Part shown: positions 42,465 through 50,114 of the stretch, in pieces
Layout: every line of letters starts with the position of its first letter
How positions within the stretch are numbered: position 1 is the stretch's first letter
Assembly (NCBI RefSeq): GCF_000160575.1
Contig: NZ_GG697137.1
Span: 20,358 to 84,357 of the forward strand
Direction of reading: 5' to 3'
Length of the DNA stretch: 64,000 nt
From: Weissella paramesenteroides ATCC 33313
GTDB taxonomy: Bacteria; Bacillota; Bacilli; Lactobacillales; Lactobacillaceae
Notes under the pieces: generated by a model
What the model was told of the DNA's origin: nothing
What the model saw: the letters and a program-made list of their open reading frames with translations, nothing else
Databases searched by the model: none
Made by a program: the position numbers and the translations under genes

Positions 42465-42740
42465 TTAATGCCCAAATAACTGAAAGGTATTAACAACTCC
42501 CCAAATCCATTGTTTACGTTGCAATTTTGTTAGAAGCTGCCACCCATCCTGTGATAAATGTTGCTGATAAGATAATTGTCGTAAAGCTCTGATTATATCA
42601 ATCATCTCTTTTTCTTGCGAGCGTTTTTGACGTTGTAAACGATCAGTTGCCTCACTAATTATATACCCTTCATCAACAGTTAATTTTGGATGTTTAACCA
42701 CAAAGTTTAATAAATATTGTCTGAGATCTTGTCTAAGCAT
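42465..42740 (-). CDS. Small helical protein of unknown function
   Basis: I do not recognise this 91-residue protein. It is rich in Gln, Arg and Leu (LQRQKRSQEKEMIDIIRALRQLSYQQHLS) and is predicted to be all-helical. It has no signal, membrane segment or catalytic motif. Its length and helix bundle recall class IIa bacteriocin immunity proteins, but no bacteriocin gene is nearby and I do not claim it. The ATG at 42740 is chosen for the GGGTGAT upstream, though the upstream ATG at 42752 is possible. A terminator follows. Confidence 0.55.
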   Translation of the reverse strand: MLRQDLRQYLLNFVVKHPKLTVDEGYIISEATDRLQRQKRSQEKEMIDIIRALRQLSYQQHLSQDGWQLLTKLQRKQWIWGVVNTFQLFGH

Positions 42741-42864
42741 ACTATCACCCATATCTGATTGCGATTCTACTTCAACATTGATGTTGATTGTAACGTAATT
42801 TCTGTTATTTGTCTGAGTTAACGTATGTTAAACATGAAAATTTTTGTGAGCGCAAAGTTTAGGA

Positions 42865-42922
42865 AAAAATAGCGCAATTCACGTTACACACCAGCTTCAA
42901 GACGACTTTTGTCTCACTCTCC
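42865..42922 (-). repeat. Dispersed intergenic repeat, copy C (left half, reverse orientation)
   Basis: Read on the minus strand, it begins AGAGTGAGACAAAAGTCGTC and runs to TTGCGCTATTTTTTCC. It matches the left half of copy B (5052-5110) over about 58 bases with scattered changes. It overlaps the last bases of the PAP2 gene. Confidence 0.6.
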
Positions 42923-43822
42923 TAACGTTTGTCCCTTAACCACATACTGATAATAAAGAATCCGGAAGATATAAATAATCGTTGCTGTAATGAAGAATGA
43001 AGCGACGACATCCCCCATAAAGTGGGCGCCAATGATTACACGCGCAATTCCCATCAGCGCACCGTAAACAATACCAATAACCCACCAAGTTTTTTGTGCC
43101 TTACCTTGAAAGAACCAAGAAAGAACAATCAACAATGTTGCCGCCTGGGTATGTCCTGAAGGAAATGACATATGACCATTAACACCATTAATAGTTAACC
43201 AATTAGTATAGTTACTTTGACTTTTATTCAACTCATACGGACGCACCCGCCCCCATATTTCTTTTAGACCCAAATTGACTTGCAAAGAAAACCAAACAGT
43301 TAATGAGGCAAAAATAGCAATCACTAATAATTGTTTGATTCGCACTAACTTAAGACGATTAAACCAATATTGCAAAGCCAAGGTCAAAATAATAAAAATA
43401 ATAATCCAGATACCATAAGCCTTACCAACACTGAGCGCCGTTGTCGCACCATCACTATTTGCAAGACCAATTGCTTTATGATGATCACTGTTCGACTGTA
43501 CCGACAAAAGATAACTTTCAACTTCATTAAGATACTGTTTTAATTGCCAACCCGATAGTGCTAGTCCACCAAATGCCAAAAGACCTTTAAAAAGAGTTGT
43601 CTCTTGTACTTTTAATGCATAAGCAACTGCTATTTGTCCACTAACAACAAAAATTAAATACTGTGGAAATTCACCAAAACTCTGAAAAATGGTACCAAAT
43701 ACACTATTATAATTGATAAAAGTATTGCTAATCTGTAAGTCTGCAAATGCTGCAATAAATAAAAGAACAAAACAAACGATGACACTGATTCCAAAAAATT
43801 GCTTTTGTCTAGCAACTGACAT
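42914..43822 (-). CDS. PAP2-family phosphatase
   Basis: The 302-residue protein has several transmembrane helices and the lipid-phosphatase signature in three parts: GRVRPYELNKS (C1-like, K-x6-RP diverged), MSFPSGHTQAATLL (C2) and RVIIGAHFMGDVVASF (C3). It is likely an undecaprenyl-pyrophosphate or phosphatidic acid phosphatase facing the outside of the membrane. The ATG at 43822 follows AAAGGAG. The C-terminal few residues are encoded within the repeat copy C. Confidence 0.83.
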   Translation of the reverse strand: MSVARQKQFFGISVIVCFVLLFIAAFADLQISNTFINYNSVFGTIFQSFGEFPQYLIFVVSGQIAVAYALKVQETTLFKGLLAFGGLALSGWQLKQYLNEVESYLLSVQSNSDHHKAIGLANSDGATTALSVGKAYGIWIIIFIILTLALQYWFNRLKLVRIKQLLVIAIFASLTVWFSLQVNLGLKEIWGRVRPYELNKSQSNYTNWLTINGVNGHMSFPSGHTQAATLLIVLSWFFQGKAQKTWWVIGIVYGALMGIARVIIGAHFMGDVVASFFITATIIYIFRILYYQYVVKGQTLGE

Positions 43823-43970
43823 ATAACATACTCCTTTCACATTCAAGAAAACCACCTGTACAAGTCAATCGTAAAATTTTAAGGTAACGAATTAACCGAT
43901 TTTACGTAAGCGTTGTGTAAAGTTTTCATTGAAACCGTGAATTTAAGTATTTTGAAATTAGCTTCTTCAT

Positions 43971-44019
43971 AAAAATAGAGCCATGAATCTACCCACTTTC
44001 TGAGTAGATTCATGGCTCT
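43971..44019 (-). terminator. Terminator after fusB
   Basis: A 16-bp perfect stem pairs AGAGCCATGAATCTAC (43977-43992) with GTAGATTCATGGCTCT (44004-44019), with a minus-strand T run at 43971-43975. Confidence 0.9.
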
Positions 44020-44036
44020 CCTATAAAAGATCACTT

Positions 44037-44681
44037 TTACTGTTTTTTAATTGTCGTCACAAATTCATCAAAGTAAGCTCGTTCATGTAAATTACGGTTA
44101 CACTGTAAGCTATCCACACAAATATAATTGCCCTTCTTTGTATACCGACCATCTCCTCGTCGTTTATTTAACGCCAAGAACATCGACACATTTTCTTCAT
44201 GATGACAAATAGCGCAATACCCTTTAACAACTGGACTTGAAACATCACCAACAAGTCCCAATAACTGTTCATCCTCGTAATACAAGATATACTTACGTTG
44301 CGTTGCAATATCATTCCAAGCAAAGAATGTATAATCACGCCAATCAACCACCGTCAAATCAGGTAACGTTAATTTTTTTGTTTTACGAAAGACCTGTGCA
44401 ATTTGCTTCTTGTTAGGCGCAACAAATGGTGTAACAAATGGCTTCAGTTCCTGCACCATCTTCTCGGTTGCACGATGACGCAAACGACGATCCATAATAT
44501 TTGTCAATAATTGATCAATTTCTGGATAATCACCTGGTACTGTTTCATGAATTTCCTCTGCTGCTAATTCTTGCAAAGCAGCAACAGTACTTAAATCATT
44601 TACCGATTGATATTGATGCACTAAATTGTACACAATTTCATTGATTTTCATGTATTGATAGGGTTGCATAGTTAATGTCAT
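44037..44681 (-). CDS. fusB: FusB/FusC-family EF-G-binding protein (fusidic acid resistance type)
   Basis: The 214-residue protein has the FusB plan: an N-terminal four-helix bundle (about 1-85) and a C-terminal treble-clef zinc domain. The zinc domain has C156 and C159 in GYCAICHH, then C188 and C194 in YICVDSLQCNRN. FusB binds EF-G and frees ribosomes stalled with fusidic acid; homologues also occur as chromosomal genes (FBP) in Listeria and Enterococcus. It starts at the ATG at 44681 after AAGG. A leader peptide with hairpins precedes it, as for inducible staphylococcal fusB. Whether it confers resistance cannot be read from sequence. Confidence 0.85.
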   Translation of the reverse strand: MTLTMQPYQYMKINEIVYNLVHQYQSVNDLSTVAALQELAAEEIHETVPGDYPEIDQLLTNIMDRRLRHRATEKMVQELKPFVTPFVAPNKKQIAQVFRKTKKLTLPDLTVVDWRDYTFFAWNDIATQRKYILYYEDEQLLGLVGDVSSPVVKGYCAICHHEENVSMFLALNKRRGDGRYTKKGNYICVDSLQCNRNLHERAYFDEFVTTIKKQ

Positions 44682-44695
44682 TTTTTATTTCCTTT

Positions 44696-44800
44696 CTTTT
44701 CTTCCGATCAGAATCATTAGAAAGAAAGTTTCTAGTGATTCAGTTAACAATTGTTAACCGCGTCACTAGAAGATACTAAACGTATCATCTTATCACCTCC
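44696..44800 (-). promoter_or_regulatory. Leader-peptide attenuator of fusB
   Basis: The minus strand holds a ribosome site, GGAGGTG, five bases before the leader ATG. Inverted repeats follow. TTCTAGTGA (44730-44738) pairs with TCACTAGAA (44763-44771), enclosing a 16-base perfect palindrome at 44743-44758. Downstream, CTTTCTTT can pair with the AAGAAAAGAAAG segment of the fusB ribosome site. Ribosome stalling on the leader could switch between these structures. Control by translational attenuation is known for staphylococcal fusB; here it is inferred. Confidence 0.7.
44744..44788 (-). CDS. Leader peptide upstream of fusB (14 residues)
   Basis: MIRLVSSSDAVNNC is encoded between a strong GGAGGTG site and the fusB gene. 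Its last codons and stop lie inside the palindrome GTTAACAATTGTTAAC, and codons 6-8 lie in the outer stem. Translation of the peptide would therefore open the hairpins, which is the layout of an attenuation leader. It is too short for a conserved-domain test. Confidence 0.65.
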   Translation of the reverse strand: MIRLVSSSDAVNNC

Positions 44801-44842
44801 TAAGGTCGTCTTAGTTTAACAAACTCCCTTAAAAAAAGCAAT

Positions 44843-46396
44843 TTAGAAGATAACTGTTAAATTCGTTGGTTGCTCAATATGAATTTCAGGGTGAGCCATA
44901 ATATACTCACCAATTAAATCTGCCGTTTCGCGCTGTACCTCACGAACGACTTTATCTGTCGAAAACATTGGGAAGTTGCCAGCACCACCAGCACGATAAT
45001 TATTCATGGCAACTTCATAAGTGGCCATCATGTCCAATGGTTGACCATCCTTTTCAATAGCAACTACTCGTTGTCCCATTGGTTGACTAATATCAAAGGT
45101 ATAATCTATCCCACTCCAAATATCGTAATTATAGTGCTGGACTTTAGGCGTTGTGAATAGTGGATTAATAGTTAGCTGTCCATCATCTGCAACCTTAAAG
45201 TATCGGGCATTTACTTCTAAAGCATCTTTAATATCTTGCCCCGTCAATTTTTCAACAACTAGTGTATTAGGAAAAATATAGTTCGTCATGATATCACGTT
45301 GTGACACAGCATTTCCTAGACCGCGAACTTCATCATTGAACAATGCCGTATTGGAAATATCCGTATCCGTTGCAGCCATTTGCACCTGATTGACTAATTC
45401 AATAAATGGATGATTATGTGCACGTGCTGCAAAGTGATCAACCACCTGCATATTATCACCAACATGACCAACAGGTGTGTCTAACCATTGATCCACCTTT
45501 TCTTGCAAAGGTTCGATGATAGCAACAATATCCTCACGTTCTGGAGCATTGCCTGTCGCCAATAATTCTGCTGTTGCTGAAACACATTGATTTGATTCAT
45601 TAAGTGTTAGGGTCATCAAGCCAACATGATCACCCCGATAGCCTGGTTGAGTCGTTGGCACACCATGAACAACCTCCGCAATTTCACGGTGTTGATGACC
45701 TGTTACAAGTGCATCAACTCCTGCTAGTTGTAACAATTGATAACCTTGGTTTTCTGAAGTTACCCGCTCTAAAGGCTGACCAGTTTTTAAATCTTCGGCA
45801 AAACCACCATGATAAGCTAACACTAACACATCAACGTGTGGTCGTACTTCTGCAATATACTTTTTAGCAACTGCGACTGGATCTTCAAAAACCAGTCCCT
45901 TAATATGTGCTGGTTGTTCCCAATGGGGAATGAATTGGGTTGTTAACCCAATGACACCAATGTTTACACCTTGACGTTCAAAAATTTTATATGGCTCACC
46001 CACAAACGGTTGTTGTGTTGTTTCATCCAAAATATTGGCATTTAATAAATTAGGCGTCTCTGAAAATACTTTTTCAATATACTCACGTCCAAAATTAAAT
46101 TCATGATTTCCCAGAATCCGCACATCGTATTTCACTGTATCGGCTAATTTTTGATAGACGTCCGTCTGATCAGTTGCAACTTTTTCAATATAGTTGGTTA
46201 ATGGTGACCCTTGGATAAAATCACCATTTTCAATGGTTAACGTAATATTTTCTGATTGTTGCGCCTGCTGTTGATAATCTGAAATAACTGTCGCCGCACG
46301 TGATAGTCCCAGTCCATCGTTTAATAAAGGGCGACGAAAATCATCTGCTCGTATATAGCCATGGACATCTGACGTTGACAAAATAGATAGTTGCAT
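44843..46396 (-). CDS. 5'-nucleotidase/2',3'-cyclic phosphodiesterase-type metallophosphatase
   Basis: The 517-residue protein has the calcineurin-like metallophosphatase domain (STSDVHGYI, NGDFIQGSP, GNHEFNFG, AYHGGF, TGHQHREI) at about 1-260 and a 5'-nucleotidase C-terminal domain (about 310-480; NARYFKVADDGQL, MNNYRAGGAGNFPMF). Unlike UshA it has no signal peptide, so it is cytosolic. The ATG at 46396 follows AAGGAG. It sits at the end of the phnDCEE operon after a terminator hairpin, so it is probably made at a lower level. It may release phosphate from imported nucleotides or other phosphate esters. Confidence 0.85.
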   Translation of the reverse strand: MQLSILSTSDVHGYIRADDFRRPLLNDGLGLSRAATVISDYQQQAQQSENITLTIENGDFIQGSPLTNYIEKVATDQTDVYQKLADTVKYDVRILGNHEFNFGREYIEKVFSETPNLLNANILDETTQQPFVGEPYKIFERQGVNIGVIGLTTQFIPHWEQPAHIKGLVFEDPVAVAKKYIAEVRPHVDVLVLAYHGGFAEDLKTGQPLERVTSENQGYQLLQLAGVDALVTGHQHREIAEVVHGVPTTQPGYRGDHVGLMTLTLNESNQCVSATAELLATGNAPEREDIVAIIEPLQEKVDQWLDTPVGHVGDNMQVVDHFAARAHNHPFIELVNQVQMAATDTDISNTALFNDEVRGLGNAVSQRDIMTNYIFPNTLVVEKLTGQDIKDALEVNARYFKVADDGQLTINPLFTTPKVQHYNYDIWSGIDYTFDISQPMGQRVVAIEKDGQPLDMMATYEVAMNNYRAGGAGNFPMFSTDKVVREVQRETADLIGEYIMAHPEIHIEQPTNLTVIF

Positions 46397-46421
46397 TTTG
46401 TTCTCCTTATTTATAAATAAT

Positions 46422-46454
46422 AAAAAGGCTGGTACCACATCGTGTGCCAGCCTT
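46422..46454 (-). terminator. Hairpin terminator between phnE2 and the nucleotidase
   Basis: AAGGCTGG (46425-46432) pairs perfectly with CCAGCCTT (46447-46454), and a minus-strand T run (TTTTTATT) follows. Readthrough would be needed to express the nucleotidase from the phn promoter. Confidence 0.75.
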
Positions 46455-46476
46455 CATCATCTCGTATCGTTACTAG

Positions 46477-47271
46477 TTAGACCAAACGCTTACGTAATTG
46501 TCCAGATAAGAAATCTATCACTGTGACCATCACGATAATTCCCAAAAGAATAATACCAACCTTTGACCACTGACGTGTTTGCAAAGCGAAAATCAATGGT
46601 GCTCCAATACCACCAGCACCAACAATTCCTAAAATAGCTGCAGAACGAACTGCAATCTCAAATCGGTAAAGTGTATAGTTCATAAACTCTGGCATCACTG
46701 CAGGAATAGTTGCTAAAGTTAAGCCATCAAGGGCTGATCCACCCGCAGCAACAATCGCTTCATTCGGTCCACGATCAATATTTTCAATAGCTTCTGAGAA
46801 TAGCTTCCCCAGCATACCAATCGAGTGGATTGACACGGCCAAAACACCCGCATAAGCACCAGGACCAACAGCCTTAATAAACATAATTGCCAGAACGATT
46901 TCTGGGAAGACACGAATAATCGTCAAAATTAGCTTACCAATCGTTGAACGTGGTGTAAAGAATCCCTTCTTTGTTCGTGCTGCCAAAAATGCAAATGGTA
47001 ACGTCAACACGGCTGAGATAAACGTTCCTAGGAAAGCAATCGCCAATGTTTCAATCAAGGCACTAATCAAATCTTCACCATCACCCGAATAAACGTATGA
47101 CCAATCTGGATGGAATAGTCCGTGAATAATAGATTTCGTTACCTGCATTGCTTGAGGCTTCACCGTTGACAAAGGAATACCTGAGAAAGCCCAAATAAAT
47201 AGTAATACCACCAAGGTTGCTATGATCCATGGACCATATTTTTGCCACGGATTTCGTTGAATTTTTTGCAT
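46477..47271 (-). CDS. phnE: Phosphonate-type ABC transporter permease PhnE, second copy
   Basis: The 264-residue permease has a five- to six-helix PhnE/PtxC layout with the EAA loop IENIDRGPNEAIVAAGGSALDGLTLATIPAVMPEFMNYTLYRFEIAVRSAAILGIVGAGGIG. It overlaps the first phnE by one base. Duplicate phnE genes are common in Firmicutes and form a heteromeric channel. No C-P lyase or phosphonatase is linked, so the substrate could be phosphonate, phosphite, phosphate ester or phosphate itself. Confidence 0.86.
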   Translation of the reverse strand: MQKIQRNPWQKYGPWIIATLVVLLFIWAFSGIPLSTVKPQAMQVTKSIIHGLFHPDWSYVYSGDGEDLISALIETLAIAFLGTFISAVLTLPFAFLAARTKKGFFTPRSTIGKLILTIIRVFPEIVLAIMFIKAVGPGAYAGVLAVSIHSIGMLGKLFSEAIENIDRGPNEAIVAAGGSALDGLTLATIPAVMPEFMNYTLYRFEIAVRSAAILGIVGAGGIGAPLIFALQTRQWSKVGIILLGIIVMVTVIDFLSGQLRKRLV

Positions 47272-48053
47272 TACGCCAACGCCTCCCGTAATCGATTAGA
47301 AATACCGTCGACGATAATAACAACAACCAGAATAGCCAAAATAACCACAGCTGTTCGATCGTAACGGAATAATGACAGTGTCTGATCTAGGTACAAACCA
47401 ACACCACCAGCTCCCAGGTAACCTAATACGGTTGATGCTCGCACATTGATTTCCAATGTGTACAGGAAGTAACTTAAGAATTGATTCATAACTTGTGGAA
47501 TCACCGCAAAAACAATTTTCTGAATACCGTTCGCACCAACAGATGTTAAAGCTTCAATCGGTCCATCATCAATTGTTTCAATTGCTTCATAGAACAACTT
47601 AGAGATCATACCAAAACTAAAAATAGTTAACGCACCAACTCCGGCCATCGGACCGATACCAACGATAGCTACGAAGACCGCTGCTAAAAGTAAATCTGGT
47701 AATGCACGTACTAAATTCAAAAAGAAACGAATAATACCACGTAAATATGTGTTTTTTACAATATTTCGTGCTGCTAACAAGCTAAAAGGCACTGCAATGA
47801 TTGTTCCCAACAATGTACCAACTAGCGCCATTTGAATGGTTTCAGCAATAGGGGTAATAATTGCCGAAACAAATGTCCAATCTGGGTGCATCATCCGCAA
47901 CAATAAATCCCAGAATTGATCCCAACTAAAGTTTGCAGTCGCACCAGTATTATAACCCGATCCAATAAAAATTAAGACAAATAGGAGGACAGACAAAATG
48001 CCCTTAACATGCCACTTTTCACTGAATTGGCGTTCAGGTAAAGTTGCGTTCAT
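47271..48053 (-). CDS. phnE: Phosphonate-type ABC transporter permease PhnE, first copy
   Basis: The 260-residue permease has the same plan as its neighbour, with the EAA loop IETIDDGPIEALTSVGANGIQKIVFAVIPQVMNQFLSYFLYTLEINVRASTVLGYLGAGGVG. It follows phnC by three bases and overlaps the second phnE by one. The two copies share the GPxEAxxxxGxxxxxxxxxAxIPxVM pattern but are clearly diverged, so they are not a recent duplication. Confidence 0.86.
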   Translation of the reverse strand: MNATLPERQFSEKWHVKGILSVLLFVLIFIGSGYNTGATANFSWDQFWDLLLRMMHPDWTFVSAIITPIAETIQMALVGTLLGTIIAVPFSLLAARNIVKNTYLRGIIRFFLNLVRALPDLLLAAVFVAIVGIGPMAGVGALTIFSFGMISKLFYEAIETIDDGPIEALTSVGANGIQKIVFAVIPQVMNQFLSYFLYTLEINVRASTVLGYLGAGGVGLYLDQTLSLFRYDRTAVVILAILVVVIIVDGISNRLREALA

Positions 48054-48056
48054 ATC

Positions 48057-48821
48057 CTACTCCTCATCTCCAGTTTCAGCATAAATACCATCAAAGTCGT
48101 CGGCATTCACTTCAGCAATGGGTTTATCGTAAACTAATTTACCGCCACGTAATCCAACAATACGTGTTGCATATGCCATCGCTAACTCCACACTGTGCAA
48201 ATTAACAACCACGGTCATCCCCATGTCGTTCAAATGTTGCAAGTCATCCATAACCATCTTGGTTGTTTTTGGATCAAGTGAAGCAATGGGTTCATCGGCC
48301 AAAACAATGTTTGGTGATTGCATCATTGAACGAGCAATTGCCACACGTTGTTGTTGTCCACCTGATAATTCATCAGCACGTGTGTAATATTTGTCTAACA
48401 TATTCACACGATCCAAATTAGCAGCAGCCTTTTCTTTATCTTCTTTTGAAAATAAACCAAATGTACTTCTAAACGTTGAATAATAACCAACTCGACCTGC
48501 CAAAACATTACGAGCAACTGTTGCACGTTTCACCAAATTGAAGTTTTGGAATATCATCGCAATATTACGTCGTTGCTGACGTAATTCTTTACCCTTTGCC
48601 TTAGTAATATCCACACCATCAAGTAAAATTTCCCCTTCGCTTACATCATGTAAACGATTAATTGCTCTTAATAAGGTACTTTTACCCGCACCAGATAAAC
48701 CAACAATCACCACAAACTCACCTGATTGTATATCTAAGTTGATATGATCTAAACCAATCGTTCCATTAGGATAAATCTTTGAAACATCATTAACTTTTAT
48801 GGTGCCTACACCATTGCCCAT
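48057..48821 (-). CDS. phnC: Phosphonate-type ABC transporter ATPase PhnC
   Basis: The 254-residue ATPase has Walker [10 protein letters not shown], the Q-loop in [13 protein letters not shown], signature [15 protein letters not shown], Walker [14 protein letters not shown] and the switch histidine in VNLHSVE. I prefer the ATG at 48821, seven bases from GGATGG; a TTG start at 48836 is also possible. It drives import through the two PhnE subunits. Confidence 0.88.
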   Translation of the reverse strand: MGNGVGTIKVNDVSKIYPNGTIGLDHINLDIQSGEFVVIVGLSGAGKSTLLRAINRLHDVSEGEILLDGVDITKAKGKELRQQRRNIAMIFQNFNLVKRATVARNVLAGRVGYYSTFRSTFGLFSKEDKEKAAANLDRVNMLDKYYTRADELSGGQQQRVAIARSMMQSPNIVLADEPIASLDPKTTKMVMDDLQHLNDMGMTVVVNLHSVELAMAYATRIVGLRGGKLVYDKPIAEVNADDFDGIYAETGDEE

Positions 48822-48880
48822 ACTTCTGCCATCCAATCCTATATAGCTCTACAAATAATATATTTTTCAAATATGTACAA

Positions 48881-48921
48881 AGCGAGACTCGCCATAGCAT
48901 TATTGTATGACAAGCCTCACT
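48881..48921 (-). terminator. Stem-loop between phnD and phnC (attenuating terminator or processing site)
   Basis: A 16-bp stem with several G-T pairs joins 48881-48896 (AGCGAGACTCGCCATA) with 48906-48921 (TATGACAAGCCTCACT) around a 9-base loop. Only a weak T tract follows on the minus strand. Such elements behind binding-protein genes usually raise their level relative to the rest of the operon. Confidence 0.65.
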
Positions 48922-48945
48922 TTCAGAAATGCTGTTATAAACAGA

Positions 48946-49878
48946 TTACTTAATATTTTCAACCTGGCCTTGGTACTTACGAACAGTATCAAAGTTTGAA
49001 TCCTTTGACTTTGTTACACCAGCCCAGCTATAAACATCATTCAAGACCTTCTTACCCTTTTCAGTCTTTGAAACCTTGATCATAGCATTTTGGATAGTCT
49101 TTGCATCAGCCTTTGAGATACCCTTACGCAAAGTAATCGTATCGTTAGGAATCTTAGCCGTGTACTTTAGAACACGTGTATCCTTAAAGACATCAGGATT
49201 ATCCTTCTTAACTAGGTTACGGGCGTCATCAAAGATGAAAGCAGCATCCGTGTCACCGTTGACAACTGAAATAACTCCTTGATCATGACCCTTAACAGTC
49301 ACAAGCTTAGAATTTTTGATAACATTCATGCCCTTCTTGTTCAAATCAACAACTGGGAAGATATAACCAGCATCAGAAGTTGGGTTTTGAACAGCAATCT
49401 TCTTACCCTTCAAATCCTTAACATTCTTAATACCTGAGTCCTTCTTAACAACAACCAATGCACGGTAGTAATCAACTAGCTTATCTGTATTAGAACCATC
49501 ATTCTTCTTATCGTTAATACCATAACGTTGTGATTGTAAGATAACTTTAGCACCATATTGCTTGTGGGCTTGTACGTATGGGTCAGGTGGTAAGAATCCC
49601 ATATCCACCTTTCCTGAACCCATTGCCTCAACAACTGTGTTGTAATCAGTTGAAATTGTTACGTGTACTGGAATACCCAGTTGCTTCTTTAACAATTTCT
49701 CCAATGGCTTTGCCTTTGCTTGAATTGTATCTGCTTGAGATGATGGTACGAATTGTACATTCAACTCTTTCAAATCAACCTTCTTTGATGCTGCATCTGC
49801 TGATAGTGCTGGTACAGCTGATACTACTGTCGTTGCCAACATTGCAACAGTGGCTCCCGCAACAAGTCTCTTAAACAT
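48946..49878 (-). CDS. phnD: Phosphonate-type ABC transporter substrate-binding protein PhnD
   Basis: The 310-residue binding protein has a Sec signal (RLVAGATVAMLATTVVSAVPALSADAASK) with an AXA-like end. It has no lipobox and no cysteine in the chain. The mature part shows the PhnD/PtxB pattern: VEAMGSGKVDMGFLPPDPYVQAHKQYGAKVIL, KDLKGKKIAVQNPTSDAGYIFPVVDLNKKGM, and DAAFIFDDARNLV. It captures a phosphorus oxyanion outside the cell. It is the first gene of phnDCEE and has its own strong promoter. The missing lipid anchor parallels OppA in this window. Confidence 0.88.
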   Translation of the reverse strand: MFKRLVAGATVAMLATTVVSAVPALSADAASKKVDLKELNVQFVPSSQADTIQAKAKPLEKLLKKQLGIPVHVTISTDYNTVVEAMGSGKVDMGFLPPDPYVQAHKQYGAKVILQSQRYGINDKKNDGSNTDKLVDYYRALVVVKKDSGIKNVKDLKGKKIAVQNPTSDAGYIFPVVDLNKKGMNVIKNSKLVTVKGHDQGVISVVNGDTDAAFIFDDARNLVKKDNPDVFKDTRVLKYTAKIPNDTITLRKGISKADAKTIQNAMIKVSKTEKGKKVLNDVYSWAGVTKSKDSNFDTVRKYQGQVENIK

Positions 49879-49944
49879 GCCCTATGTGCTCCTTAATTTT
49901 TTGTCTTGTATACCCGTGTATACGATTTCTTAAAGGTTACTTAA

Positions 49945-49973
49945 ACAATAACAACGAACGATAAAAATGTCAA
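49945..49973 (-). promoter_or_regulatory. phn operon promoter
   Basis: A perfect -35 TTGACA (49968-49973) and TATTGT (49945-49950) are separated by 17 bases on the minus strand, about 65 bases before phnD. No Pho-box-like direct repeat is clear to me. Confidence 0.75.
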
Positions 49974-50061
49974 CACTTAAATTGTTCAGTTATATTTAAA
50001 AATAAAAGCAAAAATTGGATAGTACCAATTTATTGTTCGCATTTTTATGCAAAAATTATAC

Positions 50062-50093
50062 AAAAAAAAAGCAGTAAACGACATTCGTTTACT
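50062..50093 (-). terminator. Terminator after the LCP gene
   Basis: AGTAAACGA (50073-50081) pairs perfectly with TCGTTTACT (50085-50093), and the nine A residues at 50062-50070 form a long minus-strand T run. Confidence 0.87.
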
Positions 50094-50114
50094 ACTTTCA
50101 ATAACTTTAAAATT

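Noticed and set aside
42465..42740. Bacteriocin immunity protein
   Set aside because: Length and helicity fit, but there is no bacteriocin precursor, transporter or family motif, so I leave it as unknown.
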